DNA of 64,000 nt, taken from Sycobia sp. Sy_11 (Eukaryota; Arthropoda; Insecta; Hymenoptera; Epichrysomallidae). The notes under the pieces are model-generated. The model was not told the origin of the DNA. It did not search any database and saw only the letters and a program-made list of their open reading frames with translations. Position 1 is the first letter of the stretch. Each line of letters opens with the position of its first letter. Below, one piece after another: positions 1-10,344 of the stretch. The position numbers were made by a program, and so were the translations under genes. The stretch is taken from contig JACCIC010000283.1 in assembly GCA_018907035.1 (NCBI GenBank), positions 248,001-312,000 of the forward strand. The letters run 5' to 3'.

Positions 1-119
1 GATATAAGAAGTACGAAAAGTCAGATGTGTCGGATCAAGTACTTATTTTTTATTTTTGGCATTTACCAATTAAATTCAGTTAAGAGGCGCTATAATTTTT
101 GTAAACATTACAATTTTTA

Positions 120-1130
120 AATCAGTGAAAAATCAATCGTAATAAATCGTTTTTCGGACATGTCCTTTTGTACTATTTTCATTTGAAAAAAAGTATAGCA
201 GAAATTTATCTATTTTTTAAAGAATATTCTGGCGAACAAGCTCCACCGCTTACAACATACAAAGAGTGGTTTCAACAGTTTAGCTGAGTTTCCATCCAAT
301 AAAACTCTGCTCAAACGTAGAAAGAACTCGCTAATACGTTAGGATTAAGTAACAGAGCAGTTCACATACGTTCACATGCAATGGGAAAGATTCATAAAGA
401 AGGAAAATGAATGCCACACGGTTTGACTGAGTGCCATTATGAATCGATACTACATCGCATTGTCTTTGCTTGCCAGGCAAAAAAGAAGAGTTTTCTGTGG
501 TGTATTGTCACTGGTGATAAAAAGTGGATCTACTCTGACAATCCTAAGCACAAAAAGTCATGGGTGGACCCAGGCGAACCGTTCACATCCTAACCAAAAC
601 GCAACACGACTAAAAGGTATTTCTGTACATTTGCTGGGACCAGCAGGGTGTGCTTTACCATGAGCTGCAAAAACTGAATGAAACCGTTACTGCCAAGGTA
701 TACAAATGTTAACTGAATGATTTGCAATGAAAATTGATCGAACATAGATCAGCAATCGCGAGCAAAGGCGCAAATTCATTCTCTTGCATGACAACGCTCG
801 ATTACATGTTGTGAAAGCCGTTAAAAACACCCTGTTAAAGCTCGAATGGGAAGTGTTACCGCATCTAGCGCACTCGCCACATATAGCGCCTTCTGATTAC
901 CACCTATTCAGATCAATGCAGCACGACGTCGTTGATACGCACCATCGACATAATCAAGAAGTGCGAGAATATGTAGATGGTTGGATCGCCTCAAAGCGGC
1001 CATCGTTCTTTCGTCACAGGATCGCCATACTACGAGTAAGATGGGAAAAAAAATAGTAGAAAATAACGAAAAATATTTTGATTAAGCTAACGTGTATCCA
1101 TTTGCCATCGTAAGTGTCTTTTTCCATTAA
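120..1130 (+). pseudogene. mariner transposase relic (family E)
   Basis: Decayed DD34D mariner transposase, a nuclear cut-and-paste enzyme that targets TA. In order on the plus strand: an N-terminal helix-turn-helix stretch (EWFQQF near 268; ELANTLGLSNRAV near 328), then a linker reading GKIHKEGK, stop, MPHGLTE near 385-425, where the stop stands at the usual Trp. A first catalytic block has VTGDKKWIY near 510. A C-terminal block at 784-1056 has HDNARLH and APSDYH, so both later Asp residues survive. The frame breaks between 600 and 784. The family protein is about 345 residues and nearly all of it is traceable in pieces. I could not place the terminal inverted repeats; the left one may lie near or beyond the window edge. 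A relic at 24.8 kb looks like the same or a close family. Confidence 0.85.
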
Positions 1131-1309
1131 AATAGGTCGGAAACTAAGTTCGCCTCCTAATATTATTAGTATGTATATAATTAAATTAATAAATATTTTT
1201 ATCATTCTTACAGTCTATAATAAAATATATTAACTAAAATTAAGAGTTTTAGTTAATATATTAATCATATTAATAAAAATAAAAATTATAAAATCAATAT
1301 TCTATGTTA
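1131..1309. other. AT-rich spacer with a perfect hairpin
   Basis: No gene seen. Positions 1224-1239 and 1247-1262 form a perfect 16-bp inverted repeat (AATATATTAACTAAAA) with a 7-nt loop. It may be a small MITE core or a chance AT-rich palindrome. Confidence 0.6.
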
Positions 1310-1370
1310 ATAAAGGGTAACCGGATCCGGAACCATGCCCCCAATACCTTAAATTGAAATTCACCTTTGG

Positions 1371-1406
1371 CGTCCAACGTTTCGAACCGCTACGGTGTAT
1401 CCTCAG
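1371..1406 (-). ncRNA. decayed hammerhead ribozyme motif of PLE-1
   Basis: On the minus strand the core CTGAGGA (fits CUGANGA) is followed by a possible stem ACCG-TAG-CGGT, then GAAACGTTGGACG. The same ordered blocks occur in PLE-2 at 12644-12683. Stem I is lost here because the bases before the core do not pair with GGAC, so cleavage is unlikely. Hammerhead motifs are a known feature of the pseudo-LTRs of Penelope-like elements. Confidence 0.6.
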
Positions 1407-1653
1407 TAACTGAACTAAAATGAAAAACCCAGCATGCTACTTTACATACTTCGTTCCCACTCCAAATTTGTTGGTGTAATATTTACAAGACCCCCTAACT
1501 TCTTGACTTAAATGCGACATACAAATTTTATATTAATAAAGAATGAAAGTGTTCTACAATTTATTTGAAACATTAAATTTACATTATTGTGATTCTTTAA
1601 AATATGAATATATTTAAGAGTTTTTCTTTTATATTTATTTTTAATACCTTGTG

Positions 1654-2285
1654 TCAAATATCTACATTTTTAAAATCGAAAGAATGTAATAAGTCTAGAC
1701 TATGGTCTTTTAGCCCGGATGTACCATTCATGCTTCGTAAACTATGCCGATGCTCATATATTCTTTGTTTTATGTATATTCCCGTTTGTCCAATATAATA
1801 TTTGTCATAATCATTACAATTTATTTTATATACCACTCCTGCTTTCAAACAATTATCACCCTTCTTTTTGCAATTATTATAGTCTTCTTATATTCTTATT
1901 ATTTCTAAAGTAAGCTAGAATATTATGCTTTTCGAACGTACTGCTAATTCTTTTTAATAACCCCTTTACATTTGCCAATCCAAGATTTTATTATTATTAT
2001 TATTATTCCCTCTCTTTTCCATATTAGGTTCTCTAGTATTATAATCAATATGATCCACTCTCTCTGAAATCATTTTATCTACAAAGTCTATCAAATAATA
2101 ATTATTAATGAATATCTCTTTAAGTAATTTTAAATTCTCTTTACTAAAATCTTTGTGTGACATTTCGGTTGCTCTGTCGATGACCCCTTTCATAGTACCT
2201 ATCTTGTTTTTGAATAGATGGTGTAAGTTCAAATTTAATAATCTAGATGACCAGGTAGGTTTTCTATACCAATTTAATTTTACGC
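1654..2285 (-). pseudogene. PLE linker and GIY-YIG endonuclease fragment
   Basis: Two broken minus-strand pieces. The first (about 2285-1966) carries HHLFKNKIG and GVIDRATEMSHKDF, matching residues 28-55 of the PLE-2 protein. The second (1848-1654) carries GVVYKINC and YYIGQTGIY, the paired strands of a GIY-YIG nuclease, followed by KQRIYEH with the conserved Arg. In PLEs this domain nicks DNA to start target-primed reverse transcription. Between the pieces an asparagine run comes from an (ATT)n expansion at 1988-2006. The C-terminal catalytic Glu region is not visible in frame. Confidence 0.8.
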
Positions 2286-2288
2286 TGT

Positions 2289-2405
2289 TATTACTATCTC
2301 CAATAACGTGCCGCTCCGTATGGAATGCCTGGAATTAATATTAGAACGTTGGCGACGGTAATATCCAAAATTATTAGTATCTTCAGTTTTTCGATGACTT
2401 CCTCC

Positions 2406-2406
<1 letters not shown>
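2289..2406 (-). repeat. 118-bp gag-derived repeat, copy 1
   Basis: Identical over 118 of 118 bases to 58943-59060. The minus strand reads [14 protein letters not shown] then [14 protein letters not shown], which aligns with the capsid part of the gypsy-type gag at 32.8 kb (VEEFIDRMEE, LKLIPGILCGSARIWA). In both copies the repeat runs directly into a (TA)n tract. Here the left side is PLE-1. Confidence 0.85.

Positions 2407-2462
<56 letters not shown>
2407..2462. repeat. (TA)n microsatellite
   Basis: Uninterrupted TA tract of about 56 bp directly following the gag-derived repeat. Confidence 0.95.
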
Positions 2463-2466
<4 letters not shown>

Positions 2467-3014
2467 AATTGAAAGAAAAAACCAGGAAAGTGTATTAAAC
2501 ATTTTTCAAAACTTAATAGAATAAAGAGAAAGATGTATAGAACATTTTATTTTCATAAATTTTTTTTTATACAACTAAACTCATACTGAATAACTCACTA
2601 ACAATAAAATTAAAAATCAGAGATTTTTGTTTGGTAAATAAAATGCAATTCGACATGAGAAAGTACATTATTTTTAATGTCAAAAGGAGAAGGTCGGGAA
2701 TCAAAAAAAAATCGTGACCTGCAAACATACACATGTGCGCCAACGAATGACAGAGAGAAAGACAGATAATCATAGGAGAACAGATTTTTGTACGAGAAAT
2801 AATATGCTTATAAAATTTTTCACAGAGAAGTGAAAGCAAGAAAATTACAAAGCGCAAATGCGCATAGTATGAATTTGCTGCTGCGTGTTCCACTATATGC
2901 TTAATAAAAGAGCGTGATGTGATGAAGATTCGTGCATGTTTCAAGGATAGTCATGCATGCTTCGTTATATAGTTTAAGAAAGCACTTGTTTATGACTTAA
3001 ATATACTTTTACAC
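2463..3014. other. unassigned AT-rich spacer
   Basis: No recognisable gene. A 125-codon minus-strand frame at 2567-2944 is rich in Ile, Leu, Phe and Ser with no family match and no codon signal; I treat it as chance. Confidence 0.5.
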
Positions 3015-3058
3015 ACTTGTATAGTACTCGTATAGTACTTGTATAGTACTAGTATATA
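3015..3058 (+). repeat. 11-bp tandem repeat, four units
   Basis: Units of the type ACTTGTATAGT, three close copies and a degenerate fourth (ACTAGTATATA). The LINE insertion point lies at its right end. Confidence 0.85.
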
Positions 3059-3063
3059 TACTC
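3051..3063 (+). repeat. left target-site duplication of the LINE
   Basis: AGTATATATACTC, repeated perfectly at 8484-8496 after the poly(A) tail. It fixes the 5' end of the LINE at 3064. Confidence 0.92.
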
Positions 3064-3183
3064 GGGCCTTCACAGAGAGAAGACGTGTGTTTACAAACGC
3101 TCCGCATTAATCCGGTTATTGTAAATCGCAAGTTAAACGTAATATAGGGCTATCATAGCCCCGTATTCTTCGCACTCTGGAGA

Positions 3184-4496
3184 ATGCAAATTTTCAACAG
3201 TGATCCAACGATGGCTCTTCTTAATGAAGTTCCTTCGTCTCAAAGTACCTTAAAAGTTTTTACGTACACAGTTAAAAGTGAAATGAGCTATTCAGGCGCT
3301 ACTCAGAACCACCAGTTCCCCAAACGTGATCAAGGATTGATTATGGATTGTGTTGAAGGCCTAAATCTAACCGATTATACATGTGCTATAGGTAATATCG
3401 TGGAAAATAATAACATCCTGTATTCAACAAGAATATCCAACAACAGAATTTGTTTATATCTAGCTACAAAGGAATTGGTAAATGAACTGACGGATAAATA
3501 CAAATTCATAGAAATAGGTGAAGCTAAAGTGTATATCAGGCCTCTAATTACAAGACAACAGAGAGTGATTTTTTCTAACGTAGCCCCTCCAATCCCGCAT
3601 TTTGTTCTTGAGAACATATTGGAAAGCTTGCATATTAAAAGAGGTGCGCCAATCAGCACTCTTAAGGCATCTATTACAAAAGATGGCTTGAGTCACGTAC
3701 TTAGCTCGAGGCGACAAACATACATCGATCCTAACGATATATCGAAGCTACCAGATCTTATAAAAATCAACTACGAAGATGTTACATATTTTATTTATCC
3801 AAGTACGACAACTGTAAAATGTTTTCTATGCAAATTGGATGGACATATAGCAAAGCACTGTACGAGCAGGCCAGACTCACATGTAAACAATAGCAGCCAA
3901 AATATACTTTTGCACAAGGAAATAGAAGCAAATACTTCAAATGTAAATATTGACAATCAGCATGAAATAGAAAATACACAGATTACAGACCAAGACATTG
4001 ATAATAATAAACTTCATAACGACACTCAACTATTAAACAAGATGGACAGTTTAAATCAGGAAGAAAAAATAATGCCTCCCCCTGTAGGAATTAAAAGACG
4101 AACTTCAAGCACTATTTCAACTAACACGGAAAACAGTACAAAATTAAAATCAATAAGGAAAAAAGCAGATCAAATAGAGAAAGCGAAAATAAATTATCTG
4201 TTAGTAGCGAAATCGCTTCCAAACTTAAGCCGGTAGAGCAAATCGTTCAAGAAAACATGAATTTTCCACTAAACCACGACAATTTAACAACATTTCTATG
4301 TGAATCGTACGGGAATCGACAAATTCCAGAACTTGCACTTAAATATACCACAAATATTTCTTCGCTTATTGATATGCTCCAAATTGTTCACAAAAATATT
4401 ACTGATTCTAACCTAAAATATCGTATAAACAGAATTATTAAACGGCTAACAAACGACATATCTATTAGTGCTGATAGTGATAGTTACGACAGGTGA
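3184..4496 (+). pseudogene. LINE ORF1 (gag-like RNA-binding protein), one frameshift
   Basis: ORF1 proteins coat the LINE RNA and chaperone nucleic acids. The frame opens at ATG 3184 (a second ATG at 3211 is also possible) and reads 350 codons to a stop at 4236. A zinc knuckle CFLCKLDGHIAKHC (CX2CX4HX4C) lies near residues 214-227, preceded by a globular part (IRPLITRQQRV, NVAPPIPHF). After it comes a Gln/Asn-rich tail. The next frame, open from about 4168, continues with KLKPVEQIVQENMNF and ends at 4496, so one frameshift near 4165-4200 split a protein of about 435 residues. ORF2 starts about 50 bp downstream. Confidence 0.85.
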
Positions 4497-4545
4497 GTAT
4501 AGTATACGACAAGTGAGTCTGTGCGCATGGAATAAAAACTATACA

Positions 4546-7500
4546 ATGGATTACACAAACATACAAAGCAATTCTCTAAGATTTATGTATTGAAATGCAA
4601 GAAGCATAAGCAAGCGTCTTCACGAATTACCAGGACTACTTGCAAAAATTGATGTATTTATTTGCGTCGAATCATTGCTCACTCAAAATTTGGACGAAGA
4701 AAGAAAAATTCAGTTTCCTGGTTTTATAACATACCGAAAGCACCGGCAGAATAAGAGGGGAGGCAGTATACTACTCTTAATCAGGAAGAATATAGTGTTT
4801 GTAGAAATTAAGAATATAAACATTCCCGAGCAGAGCGTAGAAATGAGCGCTGTACAAATAATAAACACACACCCGTCGATTGAGTTGTTTATATGCTATA
4901 GATCACCTGGTAATACCTTAACGCAAGATAACTGGAATATGATCGTAAATAATTTGGATAATAATAAACATTCTATATTAGTAGGCGATTTCAACGCTCA
5001 TAATGAATTATGGAATTGTACAAAAACAGACTTAAATGGAGAAAGATTCTTCCAAAGTATTAACGATCATGATCTGTTTGTACATAATGACGACACTCAC
5101 ACTTATATAAATATCAATCAAAACACTAGATCGAATATAGATTTAGTAATTTCTTCAACAAATATTGCTGATAAATTAAATGTCAAAGTACACGATGAAA
5201 CACTTGGCTCAGATCATTTTCCGATCTTTTTAGATATTCAAGCAGATAAAAATATATACATAAAAAAATCATTTAAACTAAAAAAAATTCGAACTAACTG
5301 GAAATAGTTTAACAATGAAACTTAATAAAAATTATACAGAATTTTTTAAAAATAAATATACAGTTCTTGCACCTCAACATAAATATGACTTTTTTGTACA
5401 AGTTATCACAGAATCAATAATTAACAGTAATCCTAAACCTAAACTGATACATAAAAACACAAAAACTAATCCAGTTCCATGGTGGAATGATGAATGCGAC
5501 AGAGCTAAATGGCGTAGGAAAGCGGCTTATAAAAAATGGGAATGCACACTTGAGTTATCAAACCTTATTAAATATAAAAGACTACACGCGCTTGCAATAA
5601 AAACGTTTAAGGCGACAAAAAAAGACTATTATAAAAAGTTTACTGAGTCGCTTAATTTTTCAATATCTCCAAAGTATGTATGGCAAAAATGCAAAATTTT
5701 AAAAAACAAATGGGTAAAAATTACTCCTTCCCATAAATCGAAAAACTTACAAGACGAGGAAAAAATAAAATCTGCTATAACGAAAATTAGTCCACCGTGG
5801 GTAACCACTGACTCCACGTATGTACCAAATTGCAATAAAAACAAATTTTTTGATTCAGATTTTGATTACTATGAATTCAACTGTGCTCTTGAATCAAAAA
5901 ATGCTAAGTCCTCGCCGGGAATAGACGGGATCGATTACGAAATTTTGAAAAATCTACCTTTTACATATCATTTGTTACTGCTAGACATTTATAATGAAAT
6001 GTATACGAAAAACAACTTTCCGAGCAGTTGGAAAAATTCTTATGTCCATTTTATTGACAAACCTAATGGAAAAAGTGCCAGACCTATAGCATTAACATCT
6101 TGTTTATGTAAATTATTCGAAACTCTAATTAAGAATCGACTCCAGTGGTGGTGTGAATTCAACGAAATATTCCCAAAAAGCCAAATGGGTTTTCGCAAAG
6201 GAAAGTCTTGTACCGATAATTTAACAAAAATTTAGTATTAAATGTTAATGAAACTTTAATTAAAAATAAGTCGCTGCTTGCAGCTTTTTTAGATGTATGC
6301 GGTGCATTTGATAATATAAACTGTGATATTTTATTACAAAAGTTGGTAGAAATCGGATGTTCCAAAAATTTAATTGTATTTGTTAAATTTATTACTCATG
6401 AAAGACATATATTTACAGCAACTACCGGAGAAAATTATCGAAGTGTTGGTAAAGGAGTACCTCAAGGAGGGGTATTGAGCCCATTGCTTTATATCATATA
6501 CGTTAAAAATATCACAGACCATCTTCCAAAGAGTGTTCAAATATCACAGTTTGCTGATGATATAGCATTATATTGCAACTACGCACCGCTCGATAAATGT
6601 CGAAATATTATTGAAAGAGTTGTAAATATTGTAAATAAAAATTTAAATGAAATAGGACTAACATTAGCTCCGAAAAAAACAATACTTATACATTTTAATA
6701 ATGGAAAATATCTGCTAGGCGAAACATTTATTACTATAGAAGATTGCATTGTAAAATCTAGCAATACTGTAAAATTCCTTGGTGTAATTTTTGATTACAT
6801 ATTTAACTTTTCTCAACATATCTCCCATGTAGAAAAAAAATGTATCAAGGCGCTAAACATTGTTAAATTCTTATGTGGAACATGGTAGGGCTCTGATCCG
6901 CAAACATTGATTATGCTATATAAAAGCTACATACGTTCTATTATGGATTATGGCTGTTTTATATACTATCCATCACAAAAAAAATATAAAGAAAAAATTG
7001 AAAAAATTCAATTTACAGCAATCAGAGCAGCACTAGGTTACCGCATAAGTACACCAAAAAACATTCTACTGGCCGAATCAAAACTGACATTAATAGAACA
7101 TCGATCCGAATTTCTATGCACATCTTTCATAATAAAAGCTATTTTCGACGCAAAATCACTCACGCACGATACTATTCTGAGGTACAACTCTATACAAAAA
7201 AATATAAAAATTAACAAGAAAAAGTTGCCTCCTATACTGAGGACGTGCATTACTGAATTATTATGCCCAGACGTAGCTAAACAATATCACAACTATGATA
7301 TATACTCGTATGATTACGAAACTATAACTACAAGTATACATGTAAATACCGAATTCGGCAAAATTTTAAAAAGAAAGCCTCTGAACACGTTACTCGATTC
7401 ATTACTGCAAAATGAAAAAGCAAGAGCCATATATACCGACGGAAGCAAAATTGATAGCTCTAACTCTGTAGGGGCTGCATGTATATGTCCAGATCTAAAT

Positions 7501-8311
7501 ATAAGTATAAGCAAGTATAATAATAACAATTAATAAAACCGCATCGATATATACAGCTGAATGTTTTGCATTATCAAAAGCACTTGATATAGCTATAGAA
7601 AATCCATATCCAAAATATAACATTTTTTCAGATTCACTAAGCGCACTAACATCCCTTCAATCATTAAAACATACACCTACTATAAATCCTTATATTCTTG
7701 AAGCTAAACGGAAATATAAAATCTATCATGCCGATAATACCAACTGCACTATTAGCTTCTTTTGGATACCATCACATATTGGCATTGTCGGTAACGAAAT
7801 AGCGGATACGACAGCAAAAATATCAAGCACCACTGATTCAGATGGATCTGTTATAGTGCCCTTCACTGACTACCTTGAGCAATATAGAAAGCACTCTAAT
7901 ATGCAAACGCAACAACGTATAAAAGAGATAGAGCAAACAAAAGGTTCAGAGTATTTTAAATTACATTATACTACTAAACGAACACCTTGGTTTTTTAATA
8001 CACGCTTAAATCGTCGTGAAATTGTAACTATAAATAGATGCAGGTCCAATCATTATAATCTCTCAGCCTCACTTGCAAGATGTCATATAATCAATAATGC
8101 AGTTTGTTCATGTAGAGAATATGATGAAGATCTAAACCATGTACTATGGCAATGTAAATTATATGCGATGGAAAGGAAAAAACTGACAGATAACTTAAAA
8201 AAAATTCATCTATACTTACCTTTCAACATCGAATCCCTTATAGCCAAACCTAATATTAAAGCGTGCGAATACATATGTGCCTTTTTCGAAAAATGTAATC
8301 TTTATATCTGA
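4546..8311 (+). pseudogene. LINE ORF2 (endonuclease, reverse transcriptase, RNase H), broken
   Basis: Enzyme for target-primed reverse transcription. Starting at ATG 4546: an APE-type endonuclease (NARSISKRLHELPG; GDFNAHNELW near 4985; GSDHFPIF near 5208), a reverse transcriptase (SSPGIDGI near 5910; ALTSCLCKLFETL; motif A FLDVCGAFDN near 6280; GVPQGGVLSPLLY; motif C FADDIALY near 6550), an RNase H (IYTDGSK near 7432; TAECFAL; FSDSLSAL; WIPSHIGIVGNEIAD near 7765) and a C-terminal Cys/His cluster (CSCREYDEDLNHVLWQC). Catalytic residues are intact. Defects: TGA for Trp before NARS (4582), a frameshift near 5305, one near 6230, TAG for Trp in GTWWG (6886) and a frameshift in an AAT run near 7520. 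Length is about 1250 codons, normal for the family. Confidence 0.92.
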
Positions 8312-8416
8312 TTAGTATAGATCAGATATATTGTTCTATTGTGCATATCGACAAAATGTATAAAAAAAACATGTAAATTATTAATAAGAATAATAAATGT
8401 ATATTCGTAGCTGTAT

Positions 8417-8438
8417 AAGTTTCGCATACGCGAAACTT
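8417..8438 (+). promoter_or_regulatory. 3' UTR hairpin of the LINE
   Basis: AAGTTTCGC and GCGAAACTT pair perfectly over 9 bp around an ATAC loop, about 15 bp before the poly(A). Such 3' hairpins are recognised by the reverse transcriptase in stringent LINE families and are often copied by partner SINEs; that role here is inferred. Confidence 0.7.
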
Positions 8439-8449
8439 GAAAAAGCTTA

Positions 8450-8450
8450 A

Positions 8451-8484
<34 letters not shown>
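8450..8484 (+). repeat. poly(A) signal and tail of the LINE
   Basis: AATAAA merges into an A run of about 30 bases that ends at the 3' target duplication. Confidence 0.95.
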
Positions 8485-8487
<3 letters not shown>

Positions 8488-8496
8488 TATATACTC
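8484..8496 (+). repeat. right target-site duplication of the LINE
   Basis: Perfect repeat of 3051-3063. Confidence 0.92.
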
Positions 8497-9656
8497 ATAC
8501 GTGTGTCTATACTAAAATAGAAAGAGGATGAGAGAAGTAAGTGAGAGAGAGAGTAAAAGATAGATAGAGGGAAAAATTGTACTTTCGTGTTCGAGTTTTA
8601 AATCTCAAGTAAATCTAAGTGTTAAATCTCATATATCGGAGCACCTTTAATTTAGACTGATAATTAATAATAATTCATAATCCATCATTAATAATAATAA
8701 TAATACTAATAATGACAATAATAATGACAATAAATAAACTGTAATTGTTCCAAAAAGACTCGAAGCTTAAATTGAAAATATTCGCGAGGTAACTGAAGGA
8801 GAATTAATTTTGGGTGTGATTAAACGATTTTATTCTTAAACGTATATATACAATTTTATTTACTTTATTTATTTATTTACAATTATTGTTTCCAAATTTA
8901 ACGCTTAGCCAATATATTCTCCGCGAGAAAGCGCATCGTACAGTTCGAAAGCGGATCAGCGACAGAGTTGCACGAATAGTCTAAAGTCATCTACACGCTT
9001 GCCGTCGAGGAGATGGAATGTTTTGAACAACTTAGGGCGTTTTTACCGCACTACGATATTCATGCGAGCGCGCGATAATGTAGGATCAACATACTATCCC
9101 TATCCACTCGCGGCTCGCCGGTTACACTTTAAACTGATTCGAAAACGTTGGTTTATAAACCTCATAATCACGCTGAACAGTAATAAAAATCCAAAACGTC
9201 GATTAAAATTGTCTAAATGCAATACGATAACAGCAAGTAGACAGAATACGTTCTATGCACATACTTTTTTTTATGTAATACATAACGTATATACGATTAT
9301 ACGTGATTATCTGGCTTAAAGAAGAAGAAGCTGTGGACGTTTTCATTTTAGCTTATAACTGTGAATTTTAAATGTCAGAAAAAAAATTTGTATAATTGAT
9401 CGTGATATAGGTGTTTACCTTTAATCAAAAAATTTTCCATTTCTATTTTGCTAAGAAACACTATCAACTTAGTGAAGAATATCTATTCGAATAGTCATAT
9501 CATAATATAATTATCCCATAGCCATTAAATTTTAAACATAAATTCAAAATGATAAAATAAAAATAAATTTAATTGTGCTGATGTCGACTGTATTTGTACA
9601 GATAGTATTGATATAAACATAATTTGATTTTATTATGTATTAAATTTAATCTATTT
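8497..9656. other. unassigned spacer
   Basis: Contains a GA-rich stretch (8518-8575) and an AAT/GACAAT low-complexity stretch (8690-8735). A 106-codon frame at 8999-9319 has no recognisable motif and sits in an otherwise non-coding context. The block 8925-9120 is more GC-rich than its surroundings, but I cannot assign it. Confidence 0.45.
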
Positions 9657-9695
9657 AATTGGACTGTAATACCAATAGATATTATTTATTAATGT
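9657..9695 (+). repeat. PLE 3'-terminal scrap
   Basis: ATTGGACTGTAATACCAATA followed by ATTATTTATTAAT matches the last 40 bp of PLE-2 (13005-13041). It is a severely truncated insertion or a shared terminal motif. Confidence 0.6.
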
Positions 9696-10344
9696 AAGAA
9701 AAAAAAGGTTTCCTTGAATGAAAATTTTTTTTTTATTACAATATAATAACAATAATACATTAATTGTAAAGTGCGGATTATTTTAGTTAGCTCATTCGGA
9801 TTACTTCAGTTTCTTACCCACCAACTTTTTAATAATTATAATCAAAATAACGTTAAATTTAATTAATATATGATAACAATTTTTTCTTGATTTTTTTCTA
9901 ATTTGATTAATCAAGCCTTTGCAAAAATAATGTGTGGCTATCACGAAATGATACAAAAATTGGACTTACGACCAAAAAGTATGTTTTACAACATTTATAT
10001 ACTAAATCATAGTTTCCTACGGCTCGCTATGACAATGATGAGTATTCTTAAATATCATAAAGTTTTACATAATGTAACAATGAATTTATAAACTTGCCTC
10101 TGGAATGAGCTTATGAAATATATAAATACAAAAAACAATAGCATCATGTCTCAAATACTTCTTTGTCACTCCCTGTCGTCTTCGAACTGGTTCATTGTAG
10201 CAACTTTCATTTTCTTTTTTTTTTGTTTCCTCACTTTTATATCTCTTTATTCTTCTAATAATTCCTATATCGTATCCTTGGCATAGCTTATTACTAAATA
10301 GCATCTTCATCGTCACTCCAGAGATAAGATCGAAATGTGTGGAA
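9696..10344. other. AT-rich spacer without recognisable gene
   Basis: Only short frames without family resemblance. Confidence 0.5.

Larger units (their letters stand above)
1310..2288 (-). mobile_element. Penelope-like element, 5'-truncated copy (PLE-1)
   Basis: Minus-strand relic of a Penelope-like retroelement, related to the better copy at 11.7-13.0 kb. It begins near 2285 in the protein segment NWYRKPTWS and runs through the GIY-YIG endonuclease domain to a 3' region with a hammerhead-like core at 1371-1406 and a downstream block (CCTTTATTAACATAG on the minus strand) that aligns with both other PLE 3' regions in the window. Several frameshifts and stops make it inactive. Its 5' edge abuts the 118-bp gag-derived repeat at 2289. 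The reverse transcriptase domain is missing. Confidence 0.85.
3064..8483 (+). mobile_element. full-length non-LTR retrotransposon (I-group LINE)
   Basis: Complete LINE of about 5.42 kb: 5' UTR of 120 bp starting GGGCCTTCAC, ORF1 with a CCHC knuckle, ORF2 with endonuclease, reverse transcriptase, RNase H and a C-terminal Cys/His motif, a 3' UTR of about 140 bp, an AATAAA signal at 8450 and a 30-bp poly(A). It is flanked by perfect 13-bp duplications (3051-3063, 8484-8496). An ORF2 RNase H places it with the I/LOA/R1 assemblage rather than Jockey or CR1; the exact clade is tentative. It carries two Trp-to-stop changes and about four frameshifts, so it is dead but fairly young. Confidence 0.92.

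Noticed and set aside
2567..2944. 125-codon minus-strand frame
   Set aside because: Low-complexity hydrophobic translation of AT-rich DNA without any family resemblance.
8999..9319. 106-codon plus-strand frame
   Set aside because: No motif, no conserved composition, and surrounded by non-coding repeats.
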